Shown one piece after another: positions 43,309 to 51,355 of a stretch of 64,000 nt of DNA. The position numbers and the translations under genes are program-made. Below the pieces are notes generated by a model, which was not told the origin of the DNA, ran no database searches, and saw only the letters and a program-made list of their open reading frames with translations. Every line of letters starts with the position of its first letter. Position 1 is the first letter of the stretch. Origin of the DNA: Flavobacterium sp. LC2016-12 (GTDB taxonomy: Bacteria; Bacteroidota; Bacteroidia; Flavobacteriales; Flavobacteriaceae); the NCBI RefSeq assembly GCF_015351595.1, contig NZ_JADKPT010000005.1:248001-312000 (forward strand), read 5' to 3'.

Positions 43309-44115
43309 ATGAAAACAAGAAGTACACTTCTGGGGTTCGTTCTATGGATGACCCTGGGGTGCGTCATTGGCAACGCACAAGAAAAAGAAGAAAAAGCAAA
43401 ACCCGTAATTATTACCATGACCACTTTGCATCGCAGTATGGATGTTAAAGCAAAAGACTGGAAAGCAGCTGAACAGGAATACTTTGATAAAGTAACCAGC
43501 AAAAACGACCTCATCATTGGTTCAGAACTTATGACCCATTATTATACAGATGACAATACTGAAGTTATTCTGGTTAATGTCTACAAAAGCTGGGATGATG
43601 TTGAAAAAGCAAAAGCTATCAGCGATGATTTGACCAAAAAAGGCTGGCCTGATGAGAAAGCCAGAACTGCTTTTTTCGACAAATATGAAAAATTCTATAC
43701 TCCCGTACACTCCGATGAAATCTACCAAAGCATTACCTCTATTGGTGAAATCCCTTATAAAGACCAAACTAAAAAACCAATGATTGTTTATCTTAGAAAA
43801 TCTCAGATGAATATGGACGGTAAAGGAAAAAATGTGAAAGAGTTTAATGAAAAAATCACTTTCAAAGATCCCTTTATAAAAGCTTATTATCCTTTTAGAC
43901 ATTTGTGGGGCTCCAACAGTACTGATTTTATGGAGGCATTTTTCTATGATTCTTTGGCCGATTTAGAAAAATCCAGCGAAAAAATAGATGAACTGATCAA
44001 ATCGACCTGGCCAAATGAAAAAGATGCCGATGCCTTTTTTGATGAATTGGAAAAATCTTTTACTGGAAAACACAGCGATTATATCTACAGGAACATTCCG
44101 TCACTATCAAAATAG
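43309..44115 (+). CDS. Secreted protein with an internal tandem duplication
   Basis: The start is the ATG at 43309, after which a signal peptide (LLGFVLWMTLGCVIGNAQ) precedes the mature part; 268 residues. Two halves are clearly related: VYKSWDDVEKAKAISDDLTKKGWPDEKARTAFFDKYEKFYTPVHSDEIYQSI and FYDSLADLEKSSEKIDELIKSTWPNEKDADAFFDELEKSFTGKHSDYIYRNI share the pattern K-x-W-P-[DN]-E-K-x-A-x-x-x-FFD-E/Y-x-x-KxF-x-x-x-HSDxIY. I do not recognise the domain. The duplication suggests a pseudo-dimer of a small ferredoxin-like or ABM/EthD-type domain, but that is a guess. A promoter -7 element precedes it. Confidence 0.7.
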   Translation: MKTRSTLLGFVLWMTLGCVIGNAQEKEEKAKPVIITMTTLHRSMDVKAKDWKAAEQEYFDKVTSKNDLIIGSELMTHYYTDDNTEVILVNVYKSWDDVEKAKAISDDLTKKGWPDEKARTAFFDKYEKFYTPVHSDEIYQSITSIGEIPYKDQTKKPMIVYLRKSQMNMDGKGKNVKEFNEKITFKDPFIKAYYPFRHLWGSNSTDFMEAFFYDSLADLEKSSEKIDELIKSTWPNEKDADAFFDELEKSFTGKHSDYIYRNIPSLSK

Positions 44116-44207
44116 AAATTTAACCTAAAAGTTCATGCCCATAACAAATTCTACCCCAATGAGATAGAAAATACATTAAAAAAACTTTAAATTTTTACTG
44201 TGTTTTC

Positions 44208-44238
44208 TTTGCAGAACTCGAAAACTAGCGTATATTTG
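44208..44238 (+). promoter_or_regulatory. Promoter of tRNA-Val
   Basis: TTTG (44208-44211), 19 bases, TATATTTG (44231-44238) is a full match to the Bacteroidetes -33/-7 consensus. It is the clearest promoter in the window. Confidence 0.8.
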
Positions 44239-44276
44239 CACTCGCAATCACGAAATGATAGCGACCTAGTAAAATA

Positions 44277-44354
44277 GGGCGATTAGCTCAGCTGGTTCAG
44301 AGCACCTCGTTTACACCGAGGGGGTCGGGGGTTCGAACCCCTCATCGCCCACCA
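44277..44354 (+). tRNA. tRNA-Val (anticodon TAC)
   Basis: Acceptor stem GGGCGAT with ATCGCCC; D arm AGCTCAGCTGGTTCAGAGC; anticodon arm CCTCG-TTTACAC-CGAGG with anticodon TAC; T arm GGGGG-TTCGAAC-CCCTC. It ends in A plus encoded CCA (44352-44354). The fold is complete with a normal extra loop. It reads Val codons GUA and GUG (and by wobble more). A strong terminator follows. Confidence 0.97.
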
Positions 44355-44387
44355 AAAAACTCCTTAAGAAATTAAGGAGTTTTTTTT
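44355..44387 (+). terminator. Terminator of tRNA-Val
   Basis: AAAAAACTCCTTAA-GAAA-TTAAGGAGTTTTTT: a 14-bp perfect stem with a GAAA loop and a T-run. Confidence 0.93.
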
Positions 44388-44415
44388 ATGTCTTGTTTTT
44401 TTCACAACTAGAATT

Positions 44416-44450
44416 GAACCCGCCATTTCGCTAAACTGCTGTTAGGCGAT
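44416..44450. other. Half of an attC-like palindromic element
   Basis: CCCGCCATTTCGCTAAACTG followed by CTGTTAGGCG resembles, from memory, the right arm of an attC-like palindrome common in Bacteroidetes (arm ending ..AAACCGCTGTTAGGCG). GTTAGGC at 44441-44447 fits the attC R' core GTTRRRY. On the minus strand it reads GCCTAAC (R'' core) just after the stop of the decayed ORF. The matching other arm is missing. Confidence 0.4.
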
Positions 44451-44453
44451 CAG

Positions 44454-44714
44454 TTATTTTTCAATTATTTTCTCTGGAAGGTTAAATTTCTGATCTTTCA
44501 ATATTGCAATAATTGCATTTGAAATTTCAAAAACTTTTCCGTTATAATTGTTATCTAATAGAATTATTGTGAATTTTTCCTCAATATCTGAAACTAAAAT
44601 TGCTTCATAATTTCCAGCTCTTCTGTCGTGTAGATACTCAATTAACTTTCCATTTTTATATTTTGCTTGTCCCAATGCCGATTGAGTTTCTGGTAAATCA
44701 AACTGTTCTTCAAG
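44454..44714 (-). pseudogene. C-terminal remnant of a serine hydrolase (beta-lactamase family)
   Basis: The frame encodes FDLPETQSALGQAKYKNGKL, then EYLHDRRAGNYEAILVSDIE, then KFTIILLDNNYNGKVFEISN. By eye it aligns with the HxG and C-terminal region of the full serine hydrolase just upstream (NGKIVFHDGSITGLTS.., QTVILLSNNAVPMFTLSNAI). There is no ATG or GTG; the only start is a TTG (44675). It lacks the SxxK and YxN parts, so it cannot be an active hydrolase. I take it as the tail of a second, lost copy. The tail may still be translated. Confidence 0.6.
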
Positions 44715-44740
44715 TCTTGAAGAAAATGGTTTGTAGTATA

Positions 44741-46219
44741 TTAGAGCAATCCCTTTAATACTTTTTTACCATTTTCATTATCCGGATTTAATTCAATAGA
44801 TTTTTGATACATCTTAATAGCTTCTTCTGTTTTACCACATTGGAGTAACGCCTCTCCGTAACTATCATATATATTTGAACTCTTTGGAAAAATCAATGTC
44901 GCTGAAGCAAATGTTTGCAAAGAATTTTCATTTTTTTGAAGCCTGAGAAATTGATAACCTAAGCTGTTAAAATCTCTTTCTGATGCGTTATAACTCTTTG
45001 GATTTTTCAAATATTCTTCAATCAGCTGGTTTGCTTTTTCTTTACTTCCGTTTTCAAGTAAACTACCATACACTCTTGAAAGATTTTGCACAGGGTTTAC
45101 ATAAGGCTTATTATTTATTAATTGTGAAATTGCATTGGATAAGGTAAACATGGGAACTGCATTATTAGACAGAAGTATCACAGTTTGGTTTTTATCAATA
45201 TTATGCATCAAAATAGAGGTCAGCCCGGTAATAGAGCCATCGTGAAAAACGATTTTTCCGTTACTCTCATCAGTATACATTTCCCAACCCAAACCATAGG
45301 CTATCTCTTTTTCTTCAAAACGATAAGAGGCAATTTTTCCATTATTGAGCTTTGCTGGTGTTAAGGCTTCTTCTAATTCTTTCTTATCCAAAAGCTGATA
45401 TTTAAATAATGCATTTTGGTACTTCTCCAAATCTAAAGCTGTACTGACAATACCTCCATTTCCATAAAAATTGCCTTTCTCAGATATTAAAAAAGGATCT
45501 TTCAAATTTGTAATATTAACTAAGCTCGTCGAATAAAGGTTTGCATAAGAGTACAATTCTACCTGATTCGGTTTCTTAAGTCTTCTATTCTCCGGAAGAA
45601 ATGAATCCATCATCTTGGCTGGTTTGAAAATATTCTTTTCCAAATACTCTCTAAAAGTAATTCCAGATATTTTTTCCACTATTAATGCTGCAAGACAGAA
45701 ATTAAGGTTGTTATATTCCCATTTATCTCCGGGCGAAAATGACAGAGGTGTTTTATTCTGAATTAATGTCGGTATAATATCCCCATTAGAAATGATTTTT
45801 TCCGGTTGATCTTTTATTACATTATCAAATAGATGGTAGTATTCCGCCAATCCGGAAGTATTGCTTAGCAGATGTCTAATGGTAACATTTGAATAAGGAA
45901 AATCCTGAAGGTATTTTTGAACCGAATCATCCAATTTTAATTTCCCTTTTTGTTTAAGCTGAAGTATTGCTGTGGCTGTAAAAGTTTTTGAGACAGATGC
46001 AATTGGAAATTGAGATTTTTCATTGATTTTTTCTTTCTTTTCGATATTAGAAAATCCATAAAAATTAGAAAAAGTATTTTCTCCTGATTTCGAAACTATA
46101 ACACTACCATTAAAGAGATTATTTTTATTAAGTGCTGTAAAGAAATCATTTATTTCCTGTCCCGAAACAGTACTCGCCAAAAGTGACGCTACAAAGACTA
46201 AAAAAAATTGCTTGTTCAT
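44741..46219 (-). CDS. Serine hydrolase (class C beta-lactamase family) with C-terminal TPR
   Basis: The 492-residue protein has a signal peptide (FLVFVASLLASTVSGQ). The penicillin-binding-protein-type active site follows: SVSK (S75/K78), EYNN (Y169/N171) and FHDG (H326/G328). Residues about 390-492 are TPR-like repeats (EASLYSEKANQ.., FASATLIFPKSSNIYDSYGEALLQCGKTEEAIKMYQKSIELNP). Related proteins include D-aminopeptidases, esterases and peptidoglycan hydrolases; the substrate is unknown. The TPR tail suggests protein contacts in the periplasm. The decayed related fragment lies downstream. Confidence 0.87.
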   Translation of the reverse strand: MNKQFFLVFVASLLASTVSGQEINDFFTALNKNNLFNGSVIVSKSGENTFSNFYGFSNIEKKEKINEKSQFPIASVSKTFTATAILQLKQKGKLKLDDSVQKYLQDFPYSNVTIRHLLSNTSGLAEYYHLFDNVIKDQPEKIISNGDIIPTLIQNKTPLSFSPGDKWEYNNLNFCLAALIVEKISGITFREYLEKNIFKPAKMMDSFLPENRRLKKPNQVELYSYANLYSTSLVNITNLKDPFLISEKGNFYGNGGIVSTALDLEKYQNALFKYQLLDKKELEEALTPAKLNNGKIASYRFEEKEIAYGLGWEMYTDESNGKIVFHDGSITGLTSILMHNIDKNQTVILLSNNAVPMFTLSNAISQLINNKPYVNPVQNLSRVYGSLLENGSKEKANQLIEEYLKNPKSYNASERDFNSLGYQFLRLQKNENSLQTFASATLIFPKSSNIYDSYGEALLQCGKTEEAIKMYQKSIELNPDNENGKKVLKGLL

Positions 46220-46576
46220 TTTATTGATTGATTGATTGATTTTTTATAGGACGCAGCATTAATAATATTGTTACTACAATTCTTTTTTTATTTTTTAAAC
46301 TAAGTAAGTAATGCAATAGATGTTATACAAGTTTCACATATCGATAGTTCTTCCAAATAAACGAATGATTCGGTTGGGCGTCAACAAAACGTAATAAAAT
46401 ACTATCTCATTCAAAGATTTTCCTTCTTCCTTCTATTCTCATTTTGAATGCTAATTCACAATTCAAGGAGCTTATAACTTCTAATACGCTATAATAATTT
46501 TTAATTATATTTGACATGGATATTGGTCTATTTATTACTAAAAAAGAAGCCAAATCATTAACCCCAAGTTTTAAAA
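46220..46576. other. Divergent gap with an ATTG microsatellite
   Basis: This 357-base A/T-rich region is divergent between two genes. It holds ATTGATTGATTGATTG directly before the serine hydrolase start and a -7 element TATATTTG at 46506-46513 for the beta-propeller gene. No other gene seen. Confidence 0.55.
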
Positions 46577-47776
46577 ATGAAAAACCTACTACCTCTTTTA
46601 TTTCTATTTACGGTTATAAATATCTTCGGGCAAACGCCAAACCCACCAACGCCAGTAGAAACTAGCACTGTGATTAATACAATTCCGGCTATCAGTGATG
46701 TGCTCCATAATAAAGCCATAAGTCCGGTTAAAAAAGTTCCATTAGATGAAGCTTTAATCTTGATTTACGATTATGACGGTACCCTTTTCACCTTTGATTT
46801 AGAATCGGAAACAATTGCCTGGACAGTAAAAGCGACAGATGCTTATACTGAAATGTGTGCCAATAAAGTAACACTAATTGATGGCGTTCTGTACGTTCCC
46901 TTTATTAACGGCGAAATATTTGCGATTGATAACCAAACGGGTGCTATTTTTTGGAAATCAAGAATCGGTAGCAGTACCGATCAAACTGTACTAAAAGATC
47001 AGCTTCCTGTCGTAAATGATGGAAAACTTTTTATTACCAGTCAAAATGGAAACCTTTATGCTCTTAATATAAAAGATGGAAGCTTACTGTGGAAGTATAA
47101 ATTAGATTCTCCAAATAATGATATTCCGGTTCTCTTTTTTGACAATAAAGTCTTTACACAAAGCGGAAACTTCTTATATAGTTTCGAAGCCAATACAGGA
47201 AAATTGATTTATCAAAAAGACTTTGGTGAAACTATGCACGGAAAACCTGTAACAGACGGTGAAAATGTATTTATAGCAAATGAAAAAAACACACTTTTTG
47301 CCTTAAGTCCGAATACACCAGATATTTTATGGCAATTTAAATTAGATGAAAATCAACATAATGTTAAGGAGCGCATACTTTGCAAGGACAAAAAAATATA
47401 CCTTGCAGCACAAGGCCCGGAAGCTTCTTCAATATACGCTGTGGATTCAAAAACCGGAACCCAGTTATGGAAAACTGACTTTAAAGAGGACACTATCGAA
47501 TACATCATTGAGGAAAGTGACAATATTTGGGGATATACCCGTAAAGCAAAACTTTTTCAATTAGATATAACAAATGGTGAAATAGCAGCAGAAACAAAAT
47601 TAACAACCCAGCCTATTTCAAATTTTGAATTCCCGGTTGATGAGTCCTTGTTTTATTATTCAGATGCTGCTTTAATTCAATTTGACTTAAAAACAAAAGA
47701 CGAAAACGAAGTTTATCTGCGAACTTCTATTAAGGACAATGCGTATAGTGCTTATCTAAAAATAATTCGACCATAA
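46577..47776 (+). CDS. Secreted PQQ-like beta-propeller repeat protein
   Basis: The 399-residue protein has a signal peptide (LLPLLFLFTVINIFGQ) and several blade repeats of the form G-x-[LI]-[YF]-[AS]-[LI]-[DN]-x-x-[TN]-G-x-x-x-W, for example GEIFAIDNQTGAIFWKSRIG, GNLYALNIKDGSLLWKYKLD and SSIYAVDSKTGTQLWKTDF. This is the BamB/PQQ-like propeller pattern. It does not show the residues needed to call it a PQQ enzyme, so it is more likely a scaffold or binding protein. A perfect terminator shared with the amidohydrolase gene follows. Confidence 0.82.
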   Translation: MKNLLPLLFLFTVINIFGQTPNPPTPVETSTVINTIPAISDVLHNKAISPVKKVPLDEALILIYDYDGTLFTFDLESETIAWTVKATDAYTEMCANKVTLIDGVLYVPFINGEIFAIDNQTGAIFWKSRIGSSTDQTVLKDQLPVVNDGKLFITSQNGNLYALNIKDGSLLWKYKLDSPNNDIPVLFFDNKVFTQSGNFLYSFEANTGKLIYQKDFGETMHGKPVTDGENVFIANEKNTLFALSPNTPDILWQFKLDENQHNVKERILCKDKKIYLAAQGPEASSIYAVDSKTGTQLWKTDFKEDTIEYIIEESDNIWGYTRKAKLFQLDITNGEIAAETKLTTQPISNFEFPVDESLFYYSDAALIQFDLKTKDENEVYLRTSIKDNAYSAYLKIIRP

Positions 47777-47816
47777 AAAAAGAAGCCGTTTCAGTACTGA
47801 AACGGCTTCTTTTTTT
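47775..47816. terminator. Bidirectional terminator
   Basis: AAAAAAAGAAGCCGTTTCAG-TA-CTGAAACGGCTTCTTTTTTT is a perfect palindrome with A and T ends, between convergent genes. Confidence 0.95.
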
Positions 47817-47819
47817 CAG

Positions 47820-49337
47820 TTATAAATACTCGTCTATCTTTATGCTTCTGTTTTGGTTGTTGGCATTTTGAATAGCCTTTAAAATAGTTTTAATTTGAAT
47901 TTTATCCATCCTGTATTTATCAAAAAATACATATTCGATAGCCTTTGTGTTTTTAATATCTTCTAACGGATTTTTTGCCAAAAGAACTAAATCAGAATGG
48001 TATCCTATTTTTATTTTTCCGGTTTTCTTTTTCATCCAAGTACCCGGTGCAACAGTTGCTGCATAAAGTGCTTGTGAATTTGTCATTCCGGATTTAGATA
48101 AAGATTCTAGTTCAGCATGAAGTGAAAATCCGGGAACAACGGTCGCTACATTCGCATCTGTTCCGGCCATAATTGGCACTTTATTATCAACTAATGCTTT
48201 TGTCATAATATGAATTCCTTCGGCATAAGTCTTCCAAAAAGTTAAAGATAATTTTCTTGCTTCCGAGTTATCTTCTCCATCATATTCATAACCGCTTTTA
48301 CCGGGAAGCCAACCTAATTTATAAAGCGGAGTTCCTTCAATTATTTTAGGGTTGACATATTTTAATTCTATTGCTGCCAATTTAGATTTTAAGTCAAATC
48401 GTTGATCCGCAAAACTTTCGCACAACCAAACTGTTGAAGTAACACTAATGTTATTCTCTTTCATTTTTTTTGCAATATCGACACAGTGTACTTTTAAAAA
48501 CTGGAGATATTCTTCTGGATTTTTAGCTATCGATTTTCCAAAATCATCAATCGTTTTTATCGTTAATTCTTCAATATGCGCCACCTCAACTTGTCCGGAG
48601 TTGTAAAAAGTTTCTAAATTGACTAATGGTATGTGCCCGATAACCGGAATATGATATTTTTTCGCGGTTTGAATTGTCGTTTTAAACATTTCGCGGTTTA
48701 CAAAGCCATACATTTTAATAGCATCATAGCCCTGTTCGCTTATTTCTTTTATTGCTTTTTCAGCATCATCTTTATTTGAGTAATTAATTGAATGCATTGT
48801 CCAGCTGTAATAGTAACCCGCCAGTCCGCTTTCGCTAAATATTGGCGGAGATGTGATAAACATTCGTGGTCCAATACCCTTTTTTTGTATTGCTTTTCTC
48901 CATTCTAAAATCAAAGGACTTCCGGCCATTTCTCTAACATACGTAACGCCATTTACTAAATATAAAAGCAAATCATTTTTACTTTCTTTTAAATGAACAT
49001 GACTGTCAACAAGACCCGGAATAAGAAATTTATTTGTTCCGTTAATAATTTCAGTGTTGCTGTTCTGAAGCTGAATCTTGCCAATTTGAATTATCACACC
49101 ATCTTTAAGCGTTACATCTTGATTTTTTATAAAACTGCTACAGTCTTCAGAAAGGATGTTGACATTTTTTATTTGAATTGTTTTGGAGGCTTTTATCATT
49201 GACGAGACATCTACAACCGTAGTAGATTTCCCCAAGACACTATTTAATTCGTTATCTGCCCAAATAAAGACACCAATAACAATAAGCAACACTACCACAA
49301 AAGCATAGAGCAATCTCTTAAACCACAGTTTTTTCAT
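47820..49337 (-). CDS. Amidohydrolase superfamily protein
   Basis: The 505-residue protein has an N-terminal membrane anchor (LLYAFVVVLLIVIGVFIW). The amidohydrolase metal site is complete: DSHVH (H113/H115), IKMYG (Lys208, possible carbamylated bridge), VIGHIP (H235), VAHIEE (H254) and AGTDANV (catalytic Asp). It resembles imidazolonepropionase-like or Xaa-Pro dipeptidase-like branches; the substrate is unknown. The start MKKLWFKRLLYAF fits an anchored periplasmic enzyme. Confidence 0.9.
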   Translation of the reverse strand: MKKLWFKRLLYAFVVVLLIVIGVFIWADNELNSVLGKSTTVVDVSSMIKASKTIQIKNVNILSEDCSSFIKNQDVTLKDGVIIQIGKIQLQNSNTEIINGTNKFLIPGLVDSHVHLKESKNDLLLYLVNGVTYVREMAGSPLILEWRKAIQKKGIGPRMFITSPPIFSESGLAGYYYSWTMHSINYSNKDDAEKAIKEISEQGYDAIKMYGFVNREMFKTTIQTAKKYHIPVIGHIPLVNLETFYNSGQVEVAHIEELTIKTIDDFGKSIAKNPEEYLQFLKVHCVDIAKKMKENNISVTSTVWLCESFADQRFDLKSKLAAIELKYVNPKIIEGTPLYKLGWLPGKSGYEYDGEDNSEARKLSLTFWKTYAEGIHIMTKALVDNKVPIMAGTDANVATVVPGFSLHAELESLSKSGMTNSQALYAATVAPGTWMKKKTGKIKIGYHSDLVLLAKNPLEDIKNTKAIEYVFFDKYRMDKIQIKTILKAIQNANNQNRSIKIDEYL

Positions 49338-49628
49338 GAATTTTTTAATTTAGATTTAAGGACAAAAATAAATTCAAAAAGCCGCTGAGGCACTACTTTA
49401 AGAGGGTTTAGGTATGAAAGGTGTAGTTTTAGGTATGAAAATTATAAGGATGGAGAATGCTTTTTTATAATTTGTAAAAGAAACGATTCATTTATATAAA
49501 AAAGATTCTTCTCAAAACGATTCTGTAACATATAAATAAAAAAGCTACATATAAAAGAGAATATAAATTTGCATACAGTTTCTTAATAGCATTCAAATTT
49601 TAAAAAAGTAATTACTAAAACCCAAAAT

Positions 49629-51230
49629 ATGAATTTATCAGAATGGCTCGTTTTTATTTTAATCATGCTCATTATTCATGGTTTATCTACCTGGAAACTT
49701 TATTTAAAAGCGGGAAGAAAACCGATAGAATCATTTATACCGATTTATAATTTATTGATTTTGATGAAAATTATAAATCGCCCTCGTTGGTGGGTTATTT
49801 TACTTTTTATTCCCATAATTAATCTGATAATGATTCCTGTAATTTGGGTAGAAACGATCAGAAGTTTTGGAAAAAACTCCCGATTTGACACTGTAATGGT
49901 TTTACTAACATTCGGCTTTTACATTACTTATTTAAATTATAGCGGTGAAAAACTAACCTATATTGAGAACAGAGATCTGACTTCTCCCACAAAAGCAAGT
50001 GACACTATAAGCTCTCTCCTATTTGCTGTTATTGTCGCCACTTTAGTTCATACTTATATCATACAGCCTTTTACGATTCCGTCTTCATCTTTAGAAAAAA
50101 CCTTATTAACGGGAGATTTTTTATTTGTGAGCAAAATTAACTTTGGGGCAAGAACTCCTATGACTACAGTTGCTTTGCCTATGGTTCATGATTCTATTCC
50201 TTTATTAGGAACAAAATCATATTTATTTAATGATGATGTTACAAAAAAAGAAACATCACTATTAAACAAGTTGCAACTACCCTATTTTAGATTTCCTTCT
50301 ATAGAAAAAATTGAACGTAACGAAATTGTCGTATTTAATCAACCCGCAGACACGCTGCGCAATATGGATAATTTTCATCCGGACAGAAACTATTACAAAC
50401 CAATTGATAAAAAAACAAATCTGGTAAAGAGATGTGTAGGTATACCGGGAGATTCTTTTGAAATTAGGGATGGAGATATCTATATTAACGGGGAATTAAG
50501 CAAAATGCCTGAAAGTGCAAAACCTCAATTTAACTTTTTTGTAAACACAAAAGGGCAAGCTATAAATCAAGAAATACTAGTGAATTTTTATGGTGCCAAA
50601 GAAGGCATGAAATATCCAAGTGGAGATTTTGCCTTAACAAGCAATGGAGAATATTTTTTGACCTTGACGGACAAAGAAGCAGCTGCTATAGCCAGAAACC
50701 CGATAGTAAAAAGCGTTAAAAAATATTTATCTCCTAAGGGAAAAGATGAAGGCGTTTTTCCGCATATTGCTTCTTTAGGATGGAATGTTGACAATTTTGG
50801 TCCAATATATATTCCTAAAAAAGGAGCTACTATTAAATTAGATATAAAAACACTTCCTTTTTATAAACGAATTATACAAGAATACGAAAAGAACTCTTTA
50901 GAAGTAAAGAACCAACAGATTATAATTAATGGAAAAGTAAGCACTAGCTATACCTTTAAACAGGATTATTATTGGATGATGGGAGACAATCGTCAAAACT
51001 CTTTAGACGCCCGTTTTTGGGGATATGTTCCTTTTGATCACGTAATAGGCAAACCTGTATTTATATGGTTTAGTTGGGACAAGGATGCTAAGGGGATTAA
51101 AAAAGTAAGATGGAATCGTATTTTCTCTGTCGTAAACGGAAATAGCGAACCTAAGTCTTATTTGATTCATTTTATAATATTACTGGTTTGCTACATAGTT
51201 GGTAAGAGAATAATCACTCGCAAAGCATAA
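49629..51230 (+). CDS. lepB: Signal peptidase I, Bacteroidetes long form
   Basis: This 533-residue inner-membrane protease cleaves Sec and Tat signal peptides. The N-terminal domain (about 1-125) has two or more membrane helices (WLVFILIMLIIHGLSTWKLYL; WVILLFIPIINLIMIPVIWV). It then shows the peptidase: Ser154 in IPSSSLEKTLLTGDFL, Lys267 in LVKRCVGIPGDSFEIRDG, and GDNRQNSLDARFWGYVP. A long insert between the two catalytic regions is normal for the phylum. This may be one of several copies. Confidence 0.93.
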   Translation: MNLSEWLVFILIMLIIHGLSTWKLYLKAGRKPIESFIPIYNLLILMKIINRPRWWVILLFIPIINLIMIPVIWVETIRSFGKNSRFDTVMVLLTFGFYITYLNYSGEKLTYIENRDLTSPTKASDTISSLLFAVIVATLVHTYIIQPFTIPSSSLEKTLLTGDFLFVSKINFGARTPMTTVALPMVHDSIPLLGTKSYLFNDDVTKKETSLLNKLQLPYFRFPSIEKIERNEIVVFNQPADTLRNMDNFHPDRNYYKPIDKKTNLVKRCVGIPGDSFEIRDGDIYINGELSKMPESAKPQFNFFVNTKGQAINQEILVNFYGAKEGMKYPSGDFALTSNGEYFLTLTDKEAAAIARNPIVKSVKKYLSPKGKDEGVFPHIASLGWNVDNFGPIYIPKKGATIKLDIKTLPFYKRIIQEYEKNSLEVKNQQIIINGKVSTSYTFKQDYYWMMGDNRQNSLDARFWGYVPFDHVIGKPVFIWFSWDKDAKGIKKVRWNRIFSVVNGNSEPKSYLIHFIILLVCYIVGKRIITRKA

Positions 51231-51296
51231 CTAAAAACAATTCTATGCCATATTCCTTTATTTCTGAAAAAAAGTGATTTGCAGAAAATTCTTAAA

Positions 51297-51332
51297 CATA
51301 AAAAAACTCCTTGCTTAAGGAGTTTTTTTATG
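51297..51332. terminator. Bidirectional terminator after signal peptidase I
   Basis: ACATAAAAAAACTCCTT and its complement AAGGAGTTTTTTTATGT, around a short loop, serve convergent genes. Confidence 0.9.
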
Positions 51333-51355
51333 TTAATTTCTTTGAACATTTAAAA

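Noticed and set aside
44277..44453. tRNA-Val as an integration site of a phage or ICE
   Set aside because: No integrase, no second copy of the tRNA 3' end and no mobile genes nearby; only a half attC-like site.
46222..46240. ATTG tetranucleotide repeat as a phase-variation switch
   Set aside because: Four to five units only, upstream of the start rather than inside the frame; no evidence of slipping, although length changes could be checked.
46577..47776. PQQ-dependent alcohol dehydrogenase
   Set aside because: Only the propeller repeat pattern is present; catalytic and cofactor residues are not evident.
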